Source: Haliclystus octoradiatus
Taxonomy: Eukaryota > Cnidaria > Staurozoa > Stauromedusae > Haliclystidae
DNA: 64,000 nt
Assembly (NCBI GenBank): GCA_916610825.1
Contig: OU744453.1
Coordinates: 16,828,241-16,892,240, forward strand
Direction: 5' to 3'
Under the pieces are notes generated by a model that did no database searches, had not been told where the DNA came from, and was given only the letters and a program-made list of their open reading frames with translations. The first letter of the stretch is position 1, and each line of letters starts with the position of its first letter. The position numbers were made by a program, and so were the translations under genes. Below, one piece after another: positions 1 to 10,943 of this stretch.

Positions 1-1105
1 AATGATATAATAATATTAATAGGTGGATTGTACCACACCAGTTCTTGGTATAGTGCTCAATGAAATTAATCAGAGCATTTATATAAAATGAGAATCAAAA
101 ATGAAACATTCTAGATTTCCGCAACTTCAAGTTTCACACCAGAAGGTGATCATCAGGCGATTTATTTCAACTATCCTACAAAAATTCATCCCTATCCTAT
201 ATTCCTATATATCCTATCCTATGTTTTTCATTATGTATACTGTCTGATGATCGTTGAATAACGTGAAACTTTAAGTAACAGTAAAAATGGTGTGTCTTTC
301 TTGACTCTATTATTATTATTATTTACCGCTCTGCTATTTACAAGCATTGAGCATTAGTCACCTGCCAATATTTTAAAATTTATATGTTCATATGCATATG
401 TTGATATGTCAATATACATATAAAATACATAATATATTCCGTCTCTTGTTTATTACAAAGCAAGTTTTCCTTTAATTCTAATTCGTGAGCTGTAAGCAAT
501 TATGCGGTTTTCATTATCAAATAAATATTGCATCCACTGGATATACGATACAGTTAATTAATATTCCATTATTGATGAAAGCAGTTTACCTGGAAATTAA
601 TGTCTTCTTCATGATCTTTATTATTCATGAGCTTTGATGTTCTTGTTATTAAAATCATGCCAGATCAGCTTACTGCAATATTTGTTATGCGACGTGCTAT
701 CTTAAAGTTCATTTGGTAATTGAATGTTTTTTTTTTAAATTTGAATAACTGAATTGATTCTCAAGGGATTTCAAACATTACAATAGAAATTAGAACTAAG
801 AATACTCGCTATTTACTATAGGTAGACATTTTATTTGCGCTTTATATATAGGTGACCTAGTGGTATAGACATGTAGTCTTAGAAGGCATATTAAAGGCAT
901 CGAAGGCAGAAAAACATTTTTTGTAGCTAGTGGTTTGAAACTTTTGTAATAAATGTAGTAATTTGGTAGCCCTGCGTAATCAACTTATTGAAGATTAAAA
1001 ATGGCCGTACAATGTTGGTGTATTTGTTATTTACAAAGCCATATTGTCCATGTTTCTACATATAGATAGCGTATAATTTGCACATGTACAGTTTATAGAA
1101 ATCTC
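1..1105. other. AT-rich stretch without a recognised gene
   Basis: No convincing reading frame, splice-linked exon or RNA gene is visible on either strand. A short (TTA)n run lies near 309-322. It may be the far end of the degenerate gene copy described next, but no further homology could be traced by eye. Confidence 0.5.
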
Positions 1106-1300
1106 CTAGAACAGCAAATACATAATATAACAATTGCAGCTCATGATACTACATATTCCTGTGTGCGCATTTTTGATAAAAACAGATGAAATAGCAAAAT
1201 ATAAATAATATGTTCTCGCCATAACAGCAGTTTCTCTCCCTCATACTTAATTGAACTGCCCTGATTGATATTTAGGTGTAATCGACGAAAGCTTCATGTA
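1106..1300 (-). pseudogene. Remnant of a duplicated signal-peptide exon (paralogue of the Cys-rich gene)
   Basis: On the minus strand an ATG at 1222 opens MARTYYLYFAISSVF, matching MARTYYLHLSIFISI at the start of exon 1 of the Cys-rich gene (ATG at 8513). Similarity continues upstream: both copies carry ATGAAGCTTTCGTC about 65-75 bases 5' of the ATG and a CAGTTCAA block between. Downstream the frame loses the Cys pattern and ends at a stop at 1106-1108 after about 38 codons, and no donor matching the functional exon is seen. I infer a partial duplication covering the 5' flank and the signal-peptide codons. It could instead be a first exon of a separate diverged gene reading off the left side, but no second exon was found. 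Confidence 0.55.
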
Positions 1301-2296
1301 AAAAAACGTTTGTTGAACTATTCAACAATTGGTCTCGAAATTTGTATACAACCAGCTCAAAATTTCTCAGTTATAGAATGGATCCGGGCAATGGATATCC
1401 GAAACTGCTTCGAATGGGGGTAATTTCTAGAAAGTTGTATTACTTTAAGAAGGCATTGGTGATATGAAAGGTACGTAAGTCAACTGATCTTCAAGAACAG
1501 ACATCAACGTAACAACTTTCTGGTTCATGAAGCAGATTATTCTAGTTGCATTATAATTCTCATTAAATGTGCATCTCGAAATTATTGCAATTAAATTCCA
1601 GGCTACAGCTCTATATACAGAAATATATGCATATATCGAGAATGAGGCCTGCAGCTTAATGTGTTTCGAAGTCACCAAATAGTGATTCAAAGAAAAACTA
1701 TAGCGCGGGCAAATTTTAAATACAATCTCAGTAATTTTGAGGGGGTAATTAGATCAAATTGTTGATATCAGGAAATTACAAAATTGAACACTTCTCATTT
1801 TGCTGATTGCAGCACCAATACATACTTTTTTGACTACTGAGGAAATTGAGAGTTACATTTTTCATGTATCACACTATGTTGAGCTATGAGCACTGCTTTG
1901 TAATTGCTGAATTTTAATGCATGAATCTAGTAATTACACCAAGACATAGAATAGTATTTTAATTGTCATCCATGATTTTACTTCAAAAGAAAAAAAAGAA
2001 ACTTATTTCGATACAATACAGAAATAGTTTAATACTTCAATTTCTTTAAGCAGATTTCCTACCAAGAATGAGAACCTACATAATACCATTTCATCATTGT
2101 AGTTATGAAAACATGAATATCAAATAACTTATTTTACAATCAACTGTACATGTCTATTGTCTATATGATACAAAAAAACACAGATTCAATTAGCTGAAGG
2201 TGAAGAACAGTGACAATCGTGTTTTAGTTTGAAAATGTATAAGCTTTTCCCAAACCTGGAACGATAGTCCGAATGACAAGAGGGCTTGCTATAGAA
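1301..2296. other. Non-coding AT-rich DNA
   Basis: Only a short minus-strand frame (1445-1690) without family resemblance or splice context. Nothing else is supported. Confidence 0.5.
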
Positions 2297-2301
2297 AAAA
2301 G

Positions 2302-2517
2302 TGTAGTAGTATTGTTATTATATCGTAATCTTTGTATCGCTTCCTTTTGTGTCACAGTACTAATACCATCCATTCATTGTAACTCACGTAAATACGGGCG
2401 TAAATATCAATCTCTATACACTTGTAAACTCATTCCTAATGAACAACATCTAAACTCAATCTGTAATTGTATTGCTATCTCAATCCTGCTTACACACAGT
2501 ATTCCCATACTATTACA
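2302..2517 (+). repeat. 5' LTR of the short element
   Basis: 216 bp, TGTAGTAG...TATTACA. Pairs with 3395-3607. Confidence 0.9.
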
Positions 2518-2567
2518 TGGCGCAGTTGATAGGATCAAAACAAAGTTACGCAGGTTTTAATAACAAG

Positions 2568-3285
2568 ATGTCCTCATCTTTATCGTCACTAACAACGTCG
2601 AGATTGCATTCTTGTTATTTGTGTTTGACCAGCGAAGATTGCCACGAAGACGTTATCAACACTATTCTGGTAGCCCTGGCTATATCAGAAGACACCATCT
2701 CAAAGCTTGGAATCACGAGGGCGCCAATCATCCCCTCAGCACAAGGTATATCAAACCTCAATCAGCCAACAATCGTTCAGGAGAAACGAACCCACAAAAC
2801 CCTGAGTTTCATACATTCAGCCAAGACAACGCCCCAATCAGCTACATTATCAACTCGACAAGTGGTTTCTACACCCTTTCGCGAGAATGTACAGCTGTCA
2901 CCAGTATTCAACGGCGCAGCCATCAACGGATTTGGTACACGATGGGATATCATGCACTTCGAATGTTCAGCATTAAACATGTACATCAAAATCGTCAGCA
3001 AGCCCGCCTGCGACATTATTGATTTGTTACTGCGAATGGGTGGCCATATTGAAAAATTATAATCGGAATTGTCACCGAAATTCTTTTCAAGTACGAGGAA
3101 TATCTTGTTAATCGGCACCGACATCAAAATAGTCAAAACAGCGGAAACAACGGCTATTGTCACGGTGATCATTATCACGACTATCGTCACGATCAACATC
3201 CAACGATCACTTAGTCCGACGCATCTTTCAGCGGGGAGACTTTCAATCAGTCGAATGAAGACAGTTATGAAGACGTCAAAGTTAT
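2568..3285 (+). pseudogene. Internal reading frame of the LTR element, decayed
   Basis: The internal region is richer in GC than its surroundings and has two overlapping plus-strand frames: one from 2568 to 3062 and another from 2612 to 3022 that resumes around 3053-3208. The later part is rich in His, Asn, Gln, Arg and Tyr (for example GYCHGDHYHDYRH), suggesting a nucleic-acid-binding gag tail. In-frame stops and a probable one-base shift near 3050 break it. No family assignment is possible from sequence alone. Confidence 0.35.
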
Positions 3286-3394
3286 TTAATGTTATACAAG
3301 GACTTTATTATTGGAAACATATTTTACATATAATTAATTTCACAGACACATAAGCGTTCAGTACTCGTATTGCTAACCACTCAAAAGGGGGGCA

Positions 3395-3607
3395 TGTAGT
3401 AGTATTGTTATTATATCGTAATCTTTGTATCACTTCCTTTTGTGTCACAGTACTAATATCGTCTATTAATTGTAACTCATGTAAATATCAATCTCTAACA
3501 CTTGTAAACTCATTCCTTGCTTGGTGCTCTAATGAGCAACATCTAAGCTCAATCTGTTGTATTGCTATCTCAATTCTGCTTACACACAGTATCCCCATAC
3601 TATTACA
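3395..3607 (+). repeat. 3' LTR of the short element
   Basis: 213 bp. Differs from the left LTR by base changes and by indels, for example a CTTGCTTGGTGCTCT insertion near 3519-3533 and loss of an ACGGGCGTAAAT stretch. Confidence 0.9.
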
Positions 3608-3864
3608 AAAAGGACAATTGAATCCTATCTCCTTTCGCATGGAATCAAATGAAACTCGAATCTGTGTTAACAATTTTTGGCCATGTGCATTTATATTATA
3701 AATTTTACACATACGCATTTACTCAAGAATTGAAAACAAGACAAAAATAATAATTTGTAATTTTGAAGCGCATTGCATATAAACAATTTATTTAATTCAT
3801 AATATATTTCCTTCTTGCATAATTAATATTCAATGAGTGACATCCTTGATACTTATTTCACACA

Positions 3865-3985
3865 AAAACTAGCAGCAGCAATTAATTTATTAATAAACAA
3901 CATTTCAACGTTTTAACATGAAAATGACCAAGATGAAGACTCGAAACGTTGTTTATATTAATAAATTTGTTTGATGCTAGTATTA
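3865..3985. mobile_element. Small foldback MITE
   Basis: Inverted repeats of roughly 40 bp: the left arm begins ACTAGCAGCAGCAATTAATT and the right arm ends TTTGTTTGATGCTAGT, with AACGTTT/AAACGTT at the inner edge. It lies 3' of the Cys-rich gene. An AATAAA on the minus strand within its left arm (3886-3891) could serve as that gene's poly(A) signal. Confidence 0.55.
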
Positions 3986-4179
3986 TTGTAAAATAACTAA
4001 TATTACGTCAGCAATATCCATTAAGGATCATATAAAAATATCGTTCACTTTTCAAAATTTGCACATCCAAAACTTGAATACCATATTGAAAGTATGCGTA
4101 TAAGATCATAAAGATGCATCTAATTAAAAGAACAAAGTCGTTATATATTTACATTTGCATGATAAAAAGTTTTTAACTA

Positions 4180-7100
4180 TTAAACAATTAATAATAACGA
4201 TAATAAAGTTATTGGAATCATAATTAATGATGACATTCTTATGAAACTGGCACCGCTTCCTTTTGTACGAGTGATAGTACAGGAACTTCCTTGACATGTG
4301 ACACTTGCTGCTTCTGGTAATTCGATTTTACAAGTACTATTATTCATGCATTGTACAATTCCATTAGCAGATGGGTTATCATATGTAATTTCACATTGAC
4401 TGTTGATGCACACGACAGTAGTATTCATACCTTTTGCTCGGAGAATACAATGTGAATCTGTACAGTTAAGGTTACAAAAAGCTGAAGATTGCTCACAGAG
4501 AAGCCTAACTGGCACAGACAAGTTTTGAGGGACATCAAATGAGCAAGAAGTTGGAGAGAAACATTCAATCTCTGCACATGAAGACTCTGCAACACATTGC
4601 TGACGACATGCTCCCTACAAAAACACAATAGTAAAATCAACTATGGGCAACTTACAACATTTTATTGTGGAAACTATACATTTTTATGAAGCAAATCCAT
4701 TATTGCACAATTATATCTGAGATTTGTAACAAAGCTTTAGTAAGCTTTATTACGCCTAATTAATGTTGATCGACCTGTTGAATTTCGAATAGCCAACAAA
4801 CTAAGAAAAATAACAGAAATTATAGGGTAGATTGTTCGAAATTGAACCGGATGTATATGCTACTAAAGTGAAATTTACCTGTGCTCGACACGTGGAAGGT
4901 CCACATTGAGATGCATCACATCTTTGCTCGCAATTTTCAGAGTTATCTTCGCAAGACAATTGACATCCAGTTGTAGAGCATGACTGAGAGCAATTACCAA
5001 TTGAGCAGATTTGATTACAATCAAGTGGTTGCACGGTTCCTTGGCAAACAGCAGGTCGTGGGGTGGTCAAAGCAGCTGAGGTGGTTGGAACTATCAGGAC
5101 AGATGGAGATGCAGATGTTGCCATGGAAATATTTTGAAAAGAGGATGTAGCTACCGTCATGTTTACAGGCGATGACGTCATCATTACAGGCACTGATTGG
5201 TTGTATTCAGCTTGTGATGTCATCATGATATTTTCTGATTGGGTGGAATTGACCTCTGCTGTCATCATTACAGGTACTGATTGGTTATATCCAGCTTGTG
5301 ATGTCATCATGATAAGTTCTGATTGGGTGAAATTGACTGCTGCTGTCATCATTACAGGCACGGATTGGTTATATTCTACTTGTGATGTCATCGTGATATT
5401 TTCTGATTGGGTGAAATTGACTGCTGCTGTCATCATTACAGGCACGGATTGGTTATATTCAACTTGTGATGTCATCATGATAAGTTCTGATTGGGTGAAA
5501 TTGACTGCTGCTGTCATCATTACAGGCACGGATTGGTTATATTCTACTTGTGATGTCATCGTGATATTTTCTGATTGGGTGAAATTGACTGCTGCTGTCA
5601 TCATTACAGGCACGGATTGGTTATATTCAGCTTGTGATGTCATCATGATAAGTTCTGATTGGGTGAAATTGACTGCTGCTGTCATCATTACAGGCACGGA
5701 TTGGTTATATTCTACTTGTGATGTCATCGTGATATTTTCTGATTGGGTGAAATTGACTGCTGCTGTCATCATTACAGGCACGGATTGGTTATATTCAACT
5801 TGTGATGTCATCATGATAAGTTCTGATTGGGTGAAATTGACTGCTGCTGTCATCATTACAGGCACGGATTGGTTATATTCTACTTGTGATGTCATCGTGA
5901 TATTTTCTGATTGGGTGAAATTGACTGCTGCTGTCATCATTACAGGCACGGATTGGTTATATTCAGCTTGTGATGTCATCATGATATTTTCTGATTGGGT
6001 GAAATTGACTGCTGCTGTCATCATAACAGGCACTGATTGGTTATATCCAGCTTGTGATGTCATCATGATATGATCTGATTGGTTGATGTAGACAGACATA
6101 CTGGCCATATCAATTTGCGATGTGGAAATCATTGGCAAAGTATTGGCTGTTGTCACAGGGTAAATAACAGCCATATCTGTTACGGTGCATTCTGGTCCTT
6201 CACAATTTACAATAGCTTCAGGATGACGCAATACATGACATGTACTGTTCATATCACATTTCACCAAGATGTTAGATAAACGATGTCTTGCATAAATAGT
6301 ACAATTTGAAAATGAACAATCAACAGTAACAGTTGAAGCTTCTTCAAAGTCGTTAATATCAACTGAACAGTTGCCATTGACGCATATATATGCTAGTGCC
6401 TTCGCACTCGATTCTAGATGACACGTAGCGCTTAGACAAAACAGTTGACAAGACTTAGTTGAATTGCAAAGGGCGTGTTGTATTCCAGTCTGTGTATTTC
6501 TTATATTTAATAGGCATGTTGTCGGAGAATAACATTCCATTGGCGGGCAAGAGGATGATGAGCACATCTGGTTGCATTGGTCCTGAAATAAATAAAATTA
6601 CCTCAGTTAAAAGAAGAATCATCGAGCAACACATGAATATTGCAGATTTTTTTACATGTATACTGGTGCAACACCCCTCCAATAAATATTTTGAGAACAA
6701 ATTCCATATACGCTATCCTTTTATAGTTTCCGGAGAGATTATACAATTTTGCATCAATCTATCGGTTTTTTTTTTGGCTAATTAATATCGTTATCGCTAT
6801 ATTGATAAACGCAAAACTTTCTTATTTGCGGCATTTCTGCAATTAGAAATTAACGTTAACAATAGAAAATAACTGGTATCGAATTATGAAGTTCTGGACA
6901 TCAACAAACAAACTTTCACAGATATCTTTGTCATATGATTGTCGCCTCATTCCATGAAAGCCTTCAACTCCACGCAAACGTAATGTCAATGATGAGGGCC
7001 TAATGAATGCTGAAGGAGCAAAGTGATGCGTTCAAAATAGCTGAAGCAGGAAACATCTATCTGGCCAATCACAGAACAGAACGCTCTGATGGGCTTAAAC

Positions 7101-8513
7101 TCAATACTATGGCTCCGGCAGCTTGGAAAAGGAAAAATAGTGGATTTACAAGACAAATATAAGTTACGTACTTCAAGTTACATCATAAACATTTGTGGAT
7201 AATCTAACAGGAACAATTTGGTTGTAAACATGAACAATGATTTTGAATCGAAACAGTATATAATTACTTTTCTTCATATAGTTCATTGTTTTGTGGTTAT
7301 AAACACGTCATTCAATTAATCAACAAGGTGTGACGGTCACGTGATCCTATATAGGCAACGAAATATGTCTGTGGTTTTGGGTGATTCAATGCGCACCACA
7401 CAAAATATTGTGTGTCATTGTCTGAATTTTCTTTGAATTAATAAGGGCATATCAAATTATTATTATCATAGGTTGACAAATATATTTTTTGGAAGAAAAG
7501 AATTCAAAACGTCTTCTTATGCATTCCTTGCAAAATAGAAATCAGCATTTTCAATGTCGTGGACAGATTAAAGAAAACCTTTGAATAAAAATGTCCAGCC
7601 TCTGAATATTCATTGCATTAATGTTGAGATTATTATCAATTATATGATAAGTTATTTACGCGAGATCAAACATTAAGAAAGTATATCAGGGTAAAGTTTT
7701 TGCAAAACAAACATTTTGATCATAATATTACTATTTTTAAATCTCCTAAACAAAATTATATACGACATTAAAAGATAGATTCTGTAAATTAAGAGCAATT
7801 GAAGCTATACAGTATGATTGATGGACAACGGTAATATCTATAATGAAGCTCAAAGTTAAGATTAATATGTGTATTAGACATGTCTGTATAAAGTTCAGAT
7901 AATTGTTGACTTTGGCTCTGAACTGAAATCAATGCATGGAAAATTTAGAATACTTCTTTAGATAAATGTATCCAAAATCTTCACGTTTTCATCGTTCAAT
8001 TGTTCAACTTAATTTTGACCGAGCTGTTATAGAAAAATCAGTTCCTCGTTAGCTGAGCAGTGCCGAACTAATGAAGGAATATGACATAAACAGAAGTACA
8101 TGTATCTTAGTTAAATTAAAGGTTGTATAGCAGGTGTGCGTTGATAAGTAAAAAAAAAACATCGCTTAGACTTTTGGTCGATGCTTGGCTAGGTAAATGA
8201 ATACATAATTATATGTTTAGCAAAAATGCTACATTTTACATATGAGTGTGCAGCTTACCTTTGAATAGCAAGCTTCTTTTGTACATTCGTAAATAGTACA
8301 CGATTGTTGGCAAGCCAAGGTTTGGGGTCCACAGCTCATGCTACAATTCCTATGTGCGCATTGTTGAACACAAAATTTGTCTGGTTCATTACAAACATGC
8401 TGACATTGATTAAATGGTTCTTCAGAAATACATATTTGTTGTTGGCCTTTTACAGAATCAAATAATAAAATACTAATAAAAATAGAAAGATGTAAATAAT
8501 ATGTTCTCGCCAT
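4180..8513 (-). CDS. Secreted Cys-rich, repeat-bearing, probably GPI-anchored glycoprotein
   Basis: Three exons on the minus strand: 8513-8259, 6582-4879 and 4614-4180. All junctions are phase 0 with donors GTAAGC and GTAAAT and acceptors TTTCAG and TTGTAG. The product has 797 residues. Residues 1-23 form a signal peptide; this ATG was preferred over an upstream in-frame ATG because the hydrophobic core directly follows it. A Cys-rich module spans about 24-240, Asn/Thr/Ser-rich tandem repeats about 245-560, a Ser/Thr/Pro linker to about 605, and a second Cys-rich module about 605-770. The C-terminus is a small-residue patch (GSGAS) and a hydrophobic tail ending LLSLLLIV, typical of GPI attachment. 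Each 28-residue repeat carries NQS and NFT sequons. The two Cys modules align with each other and both are split by a phase-0 intron at the same place. I do not recognise the family; an extracellular coat or adhesion role is inferred only from its layout. Confidence 0.85.
5160..6100 (-). repeat. Hierarchical coding tandem repeat (42/84/168/336 bp)
   Basis: About ten 84-bp units (28 codons) plus partial end units. Each 84-bp unit is two related 42-bp halves, encoding NQSVPVMMTAAVNF and TQSENIMMTSQVEY. Units alternate between ENITMT and ELIMMT types, giving four 168-bp dimers. Dimers alternate SQVE and SQA(E/G), giving a 336-bp period. Because all periods are multiples of three, the opposite strand also stays open (5159-6073). 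Confidence 0.95.
6583..8258. other. Intron 1 of the Cys-rich gene
   Basis: 1.7 kb bounded by GTAAGC (8258) and TTTCAG (6583). No nested gene or recognisable transposon was seen. Confidence 0.7.
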
Positions 8514-9130
8514 ATTTGTAGTTTCGTTCAAGCACGCTTGAACTGTTTTACTTGCTTGCTGAGTATATGACGAAAGCTTCATTGCAAAAATGTGTATTGA
8601 AAAATGGAACAATTAAACAAAAACAGCGAATTAATGAGATGATGAAAACATGAAATTAGTTCTTTGTCAGCATAAACAAACAAATCAAAAGAACAGCAAC
8701 AAGGCAAAATAGAATGCGTCGGAAGATATTGGAGTACAAAACACAAAATGTAATAATGAGAAACTTTTAATGGTTTCTGGATGTTTAGGAAAACCAACCA
8801 GATGTGCTAAAATATCAATAGCAATAGTTGAATATTTTATTTCCATTATTCATTGGATAATTGTATTTACAAATCATTTGCCAAGCAACGAGTTGTTAAC
8901 AAACTAGCGTTATTCCAGCAATCAAATATGAGACACTATTTAAGGCTGACTCTTAATTAATACATGTATGTATGTATGTATGTATTTCTGTCAATTATGA
9001 CGCGAGCACAAAGGGATGTACATCAACTTGTGTGTCGCTGAATAATTTATAGCTAAATACAAATGTTTTAATTTATGTTTAATCATTTGTATAACGAACA
9101 TTTTTTCATTTTTTTATTGTATTAATATTT
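8514..9130. other. 5' flank of the Cys-rich gene with a TATG microsatellite
   Basis: Contains the presumed promoter of the minus-strand gene; no clear TATA box can be assigned. A (TATG)n run lies at about 8963-8985. The bases just upstream of the ATG share blocks with the duplicate at 1222-1300. Confidence 0.5.
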
Positions 9131-9134
9131 ATTT

Positions 9135-9369
9135 ATTTATTATTAATGGTTTTTTGACGGAAGTAGTGCTAAATTAATAAATTAATTTAAATGAAATTGA
9201 AGAAAAGGTGTTAGTAAAAAGTACAATACTGACTCAGGTCTAATTTATTCAGTTCTGATTTAAAAGTTGAGATACTTACACAAATGACTACATTATTAGG
9301 AAGATCGTTCCACCATGAAATCATTCGTATGGCGAATGCATGCTGGACGAGGCTGGTTTTAGGGACTTC
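9135..9369 (-). mobile_element. 3' end of the split LINE
   Basis: Read on the minus strand, 9369-9225 encodes a reverse-transcriptase C-terminus with the WWNDLP motif followed by a hydrophobic and Lys-rich tail, the usual end of CR1/L2-like ORF2. This continues the frame cut at 21296. After the stop comes a short 3' UTR and an AT-rich tail with TATTTATTTATT on the plus strand. The outer boundary near 9135 is approximate. Confidence 0.8.
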
Positions 9370-9467
9370 TGTTGCATATGATAGATATAGACACTATATT
9401 AATACACGTCTGTTGTAGTTGAACTCAATATCTAATAAGCCTGACGCATGCGTAGTCAGATACATCA
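9370..9467 (-). repeat. 3' LTR of the Gypsy element
   Basis: 98 bp, matching 21198-21295 over its length by eye. Confidence 0.92.
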
Positions 9468-9856
9468 TCTCCGTTTTTAAGACGTTAATAGTAAAGTTAA
9501 ATGAAATGCAATGTTACTAAATATGGTTATAATAAAATGAATAATGGTAACAGTAAATGTTAAACTGGAAGATGACTGCTAATGCCAGTACTAATCATAG
9601 TAAGTAAGTAATACTATTATATCTATTATCTATGAACTCTTTTCTTTTGTAGAGTCATTATATCTATTATGAATTATGGATAAACTCTTTTCTTTTGTAG
9701 AGTACAATATACGAAATCTAATAGTAGTAGATATATCTTGATGGTATAAAACTATTTGCTTGGATTAGTTGTCTTTTATAGTAGTAAGATTAATGAGTAA
9801 GTATTTTGGGTAATATATTTGCGTAGCATAGTTTAATAGTATGATAATGATAATGT

Positions 9857-10228
9857 TCATTCCATTGACGGGCTTGAGTTTGCGTATCGACGTGGAGGAT
9901 TGTGAACGCGTCGTGGTCTGCTTTGAAGGGACATAGAAGGAAGTACCTCAGTTGTAGAAGATCGTTCTTGGGGTTCTGTCATCTGTATCGGTCGTAAAAA
10001 CCGTCTATTGCGGCGTAATGATGATCCGGAGTCTAATAGAATTTCATAATCACGGTCGCGCAATATTTTTGTGACTTTTCCACGATGGTGCCATCTTTTT
10101 TAGAAGTATCTTGCAGTAATATTTTATCTCCTACATGGAGAACGGGTAACATCTTTGACGTTTTGTCATAGTCGATTTTGGTTTTTTCGAGGTGTTGCTT
10201 TGCCTTTATAGCGGAGGATGATACTGAT
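9857..10228 (-). pseudogene. Gypsy integrase C-terminal segment
   Basis: On the minus strand 10228 continues the frame interrupted by BEL1, with VGDKILLQDTSKK and then, one frame away, ILRDRDYEILLDSG and RPRRVHNPPRRY, ending at 9857. This is the SH3-like C-terminal part and basic tail of a Gypsy integrase. A frameshift lies near 10085. Confidence 0.8.
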
Positions 10229-10899
10229 TGTTGGCGCTGTTTGGACTATCGCCATGACAACACGTCACGACGAACATTCAAGAATTCGCAATGTAATATA
10301 AAACGTGCGGAATCTAACGCACGCAATTTTATTGACGTCATTTTCATTGTTTTTAAATTATCTGTTGTTTTATTGAGTCTTTGTAAAGCCGCACTCTAGA
10401 AAGATCGGCTAATCTAGAACATTCGGTCTTACGTAAATCAAGGCATTGGTTAACATAGTTTGTTAATGATTAATACTTATTTTTAGAAATAGATTTAGTA
10501 TAAAGGTATGAAATTTGTAGAGATAAGGAGATATAAGAAGATGATCAGAGAGTAATGTTGTTGTGAAGTAAAATTATCAAGTTCATGTAAAGAAGTTTAA
10601 ATGAGAAATATATGCATTGGAGATATTAACTGAAGATATATGTTTATTGGATTTCTTGGATCGAACCTTTCGTCTAACACTATGTGTCTAAAGTGTTAAG
10701 AGTTGGGCCTGTAACGAACAGCCAACATCCTCGTCAAATCAATCGGTGAGTCTCATTTACACAGAAGTAATTGTGCCTAGTCAAGGACCCTACCTAAGAA
10801 GGTATCCAATTACATACACCTCCCTGTTAACGGCTCTAGTTTCTAAGAACAAGATACAGTCCTCTCTAAACAAAATAACTCAAGATAGAGCAGTTAACA
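10229..10899 (+). repeat. 5' LTR of BEL1
   Basis: 671 bp. It should contain the element's promoter, but no core motif is asserted. Confidence 0.95.
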
Positions 10900-10943
10900 T
10901 TTGGTCCGTCGAACCGGAGAGTAGCAACCTAATTCTTTGAATT

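Larger units (their letters stand above)
2302..3607 (+). mobile_element. Short LTR retroelement (1.3 kb, probably non-autonomous)
   Basis: Two direct repeats, 2302-2517 and 3395-3607, begin TGTAGTAG and end TATTACA, so each has TG...CA ends. The 5-bp sequence AAAAG flanks the element on both sides (2297-2301, 3608-3612), a target-site duplication. Directly after the left repeat lies TGGCGCAGTTGATAGGATC (from 2518), a tRNA primer-binding site. Directly before the right repeat lies AAAAGGGGGGCA (3383-3394), a polypurine tract. The internal part is only 877 bp with no protease, reverse transcriptase or integrase. The primer site differs by one base from that of the Gypsy element at 9370-21295, so that family could supply enzymes in trans (inference). 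The LTRs differ by several substitutions and indels, so the copy is not recent. Confidence 0.9.

Noticed and set aside
5159..6073. 304-codon plus-strand ORF opposite the Cys-rich gene
   Set aside because: It is the antisense of the tandem repeat. With periods divisible by three, one open unit keeps the whole opposite strand open. It has no start context or splice partners.
5160..6100. CRISPR array
   Set aside because: The 84-bp units are contiguous, without unique spacers, and are in frame in an exon of a eukaryotic gene.
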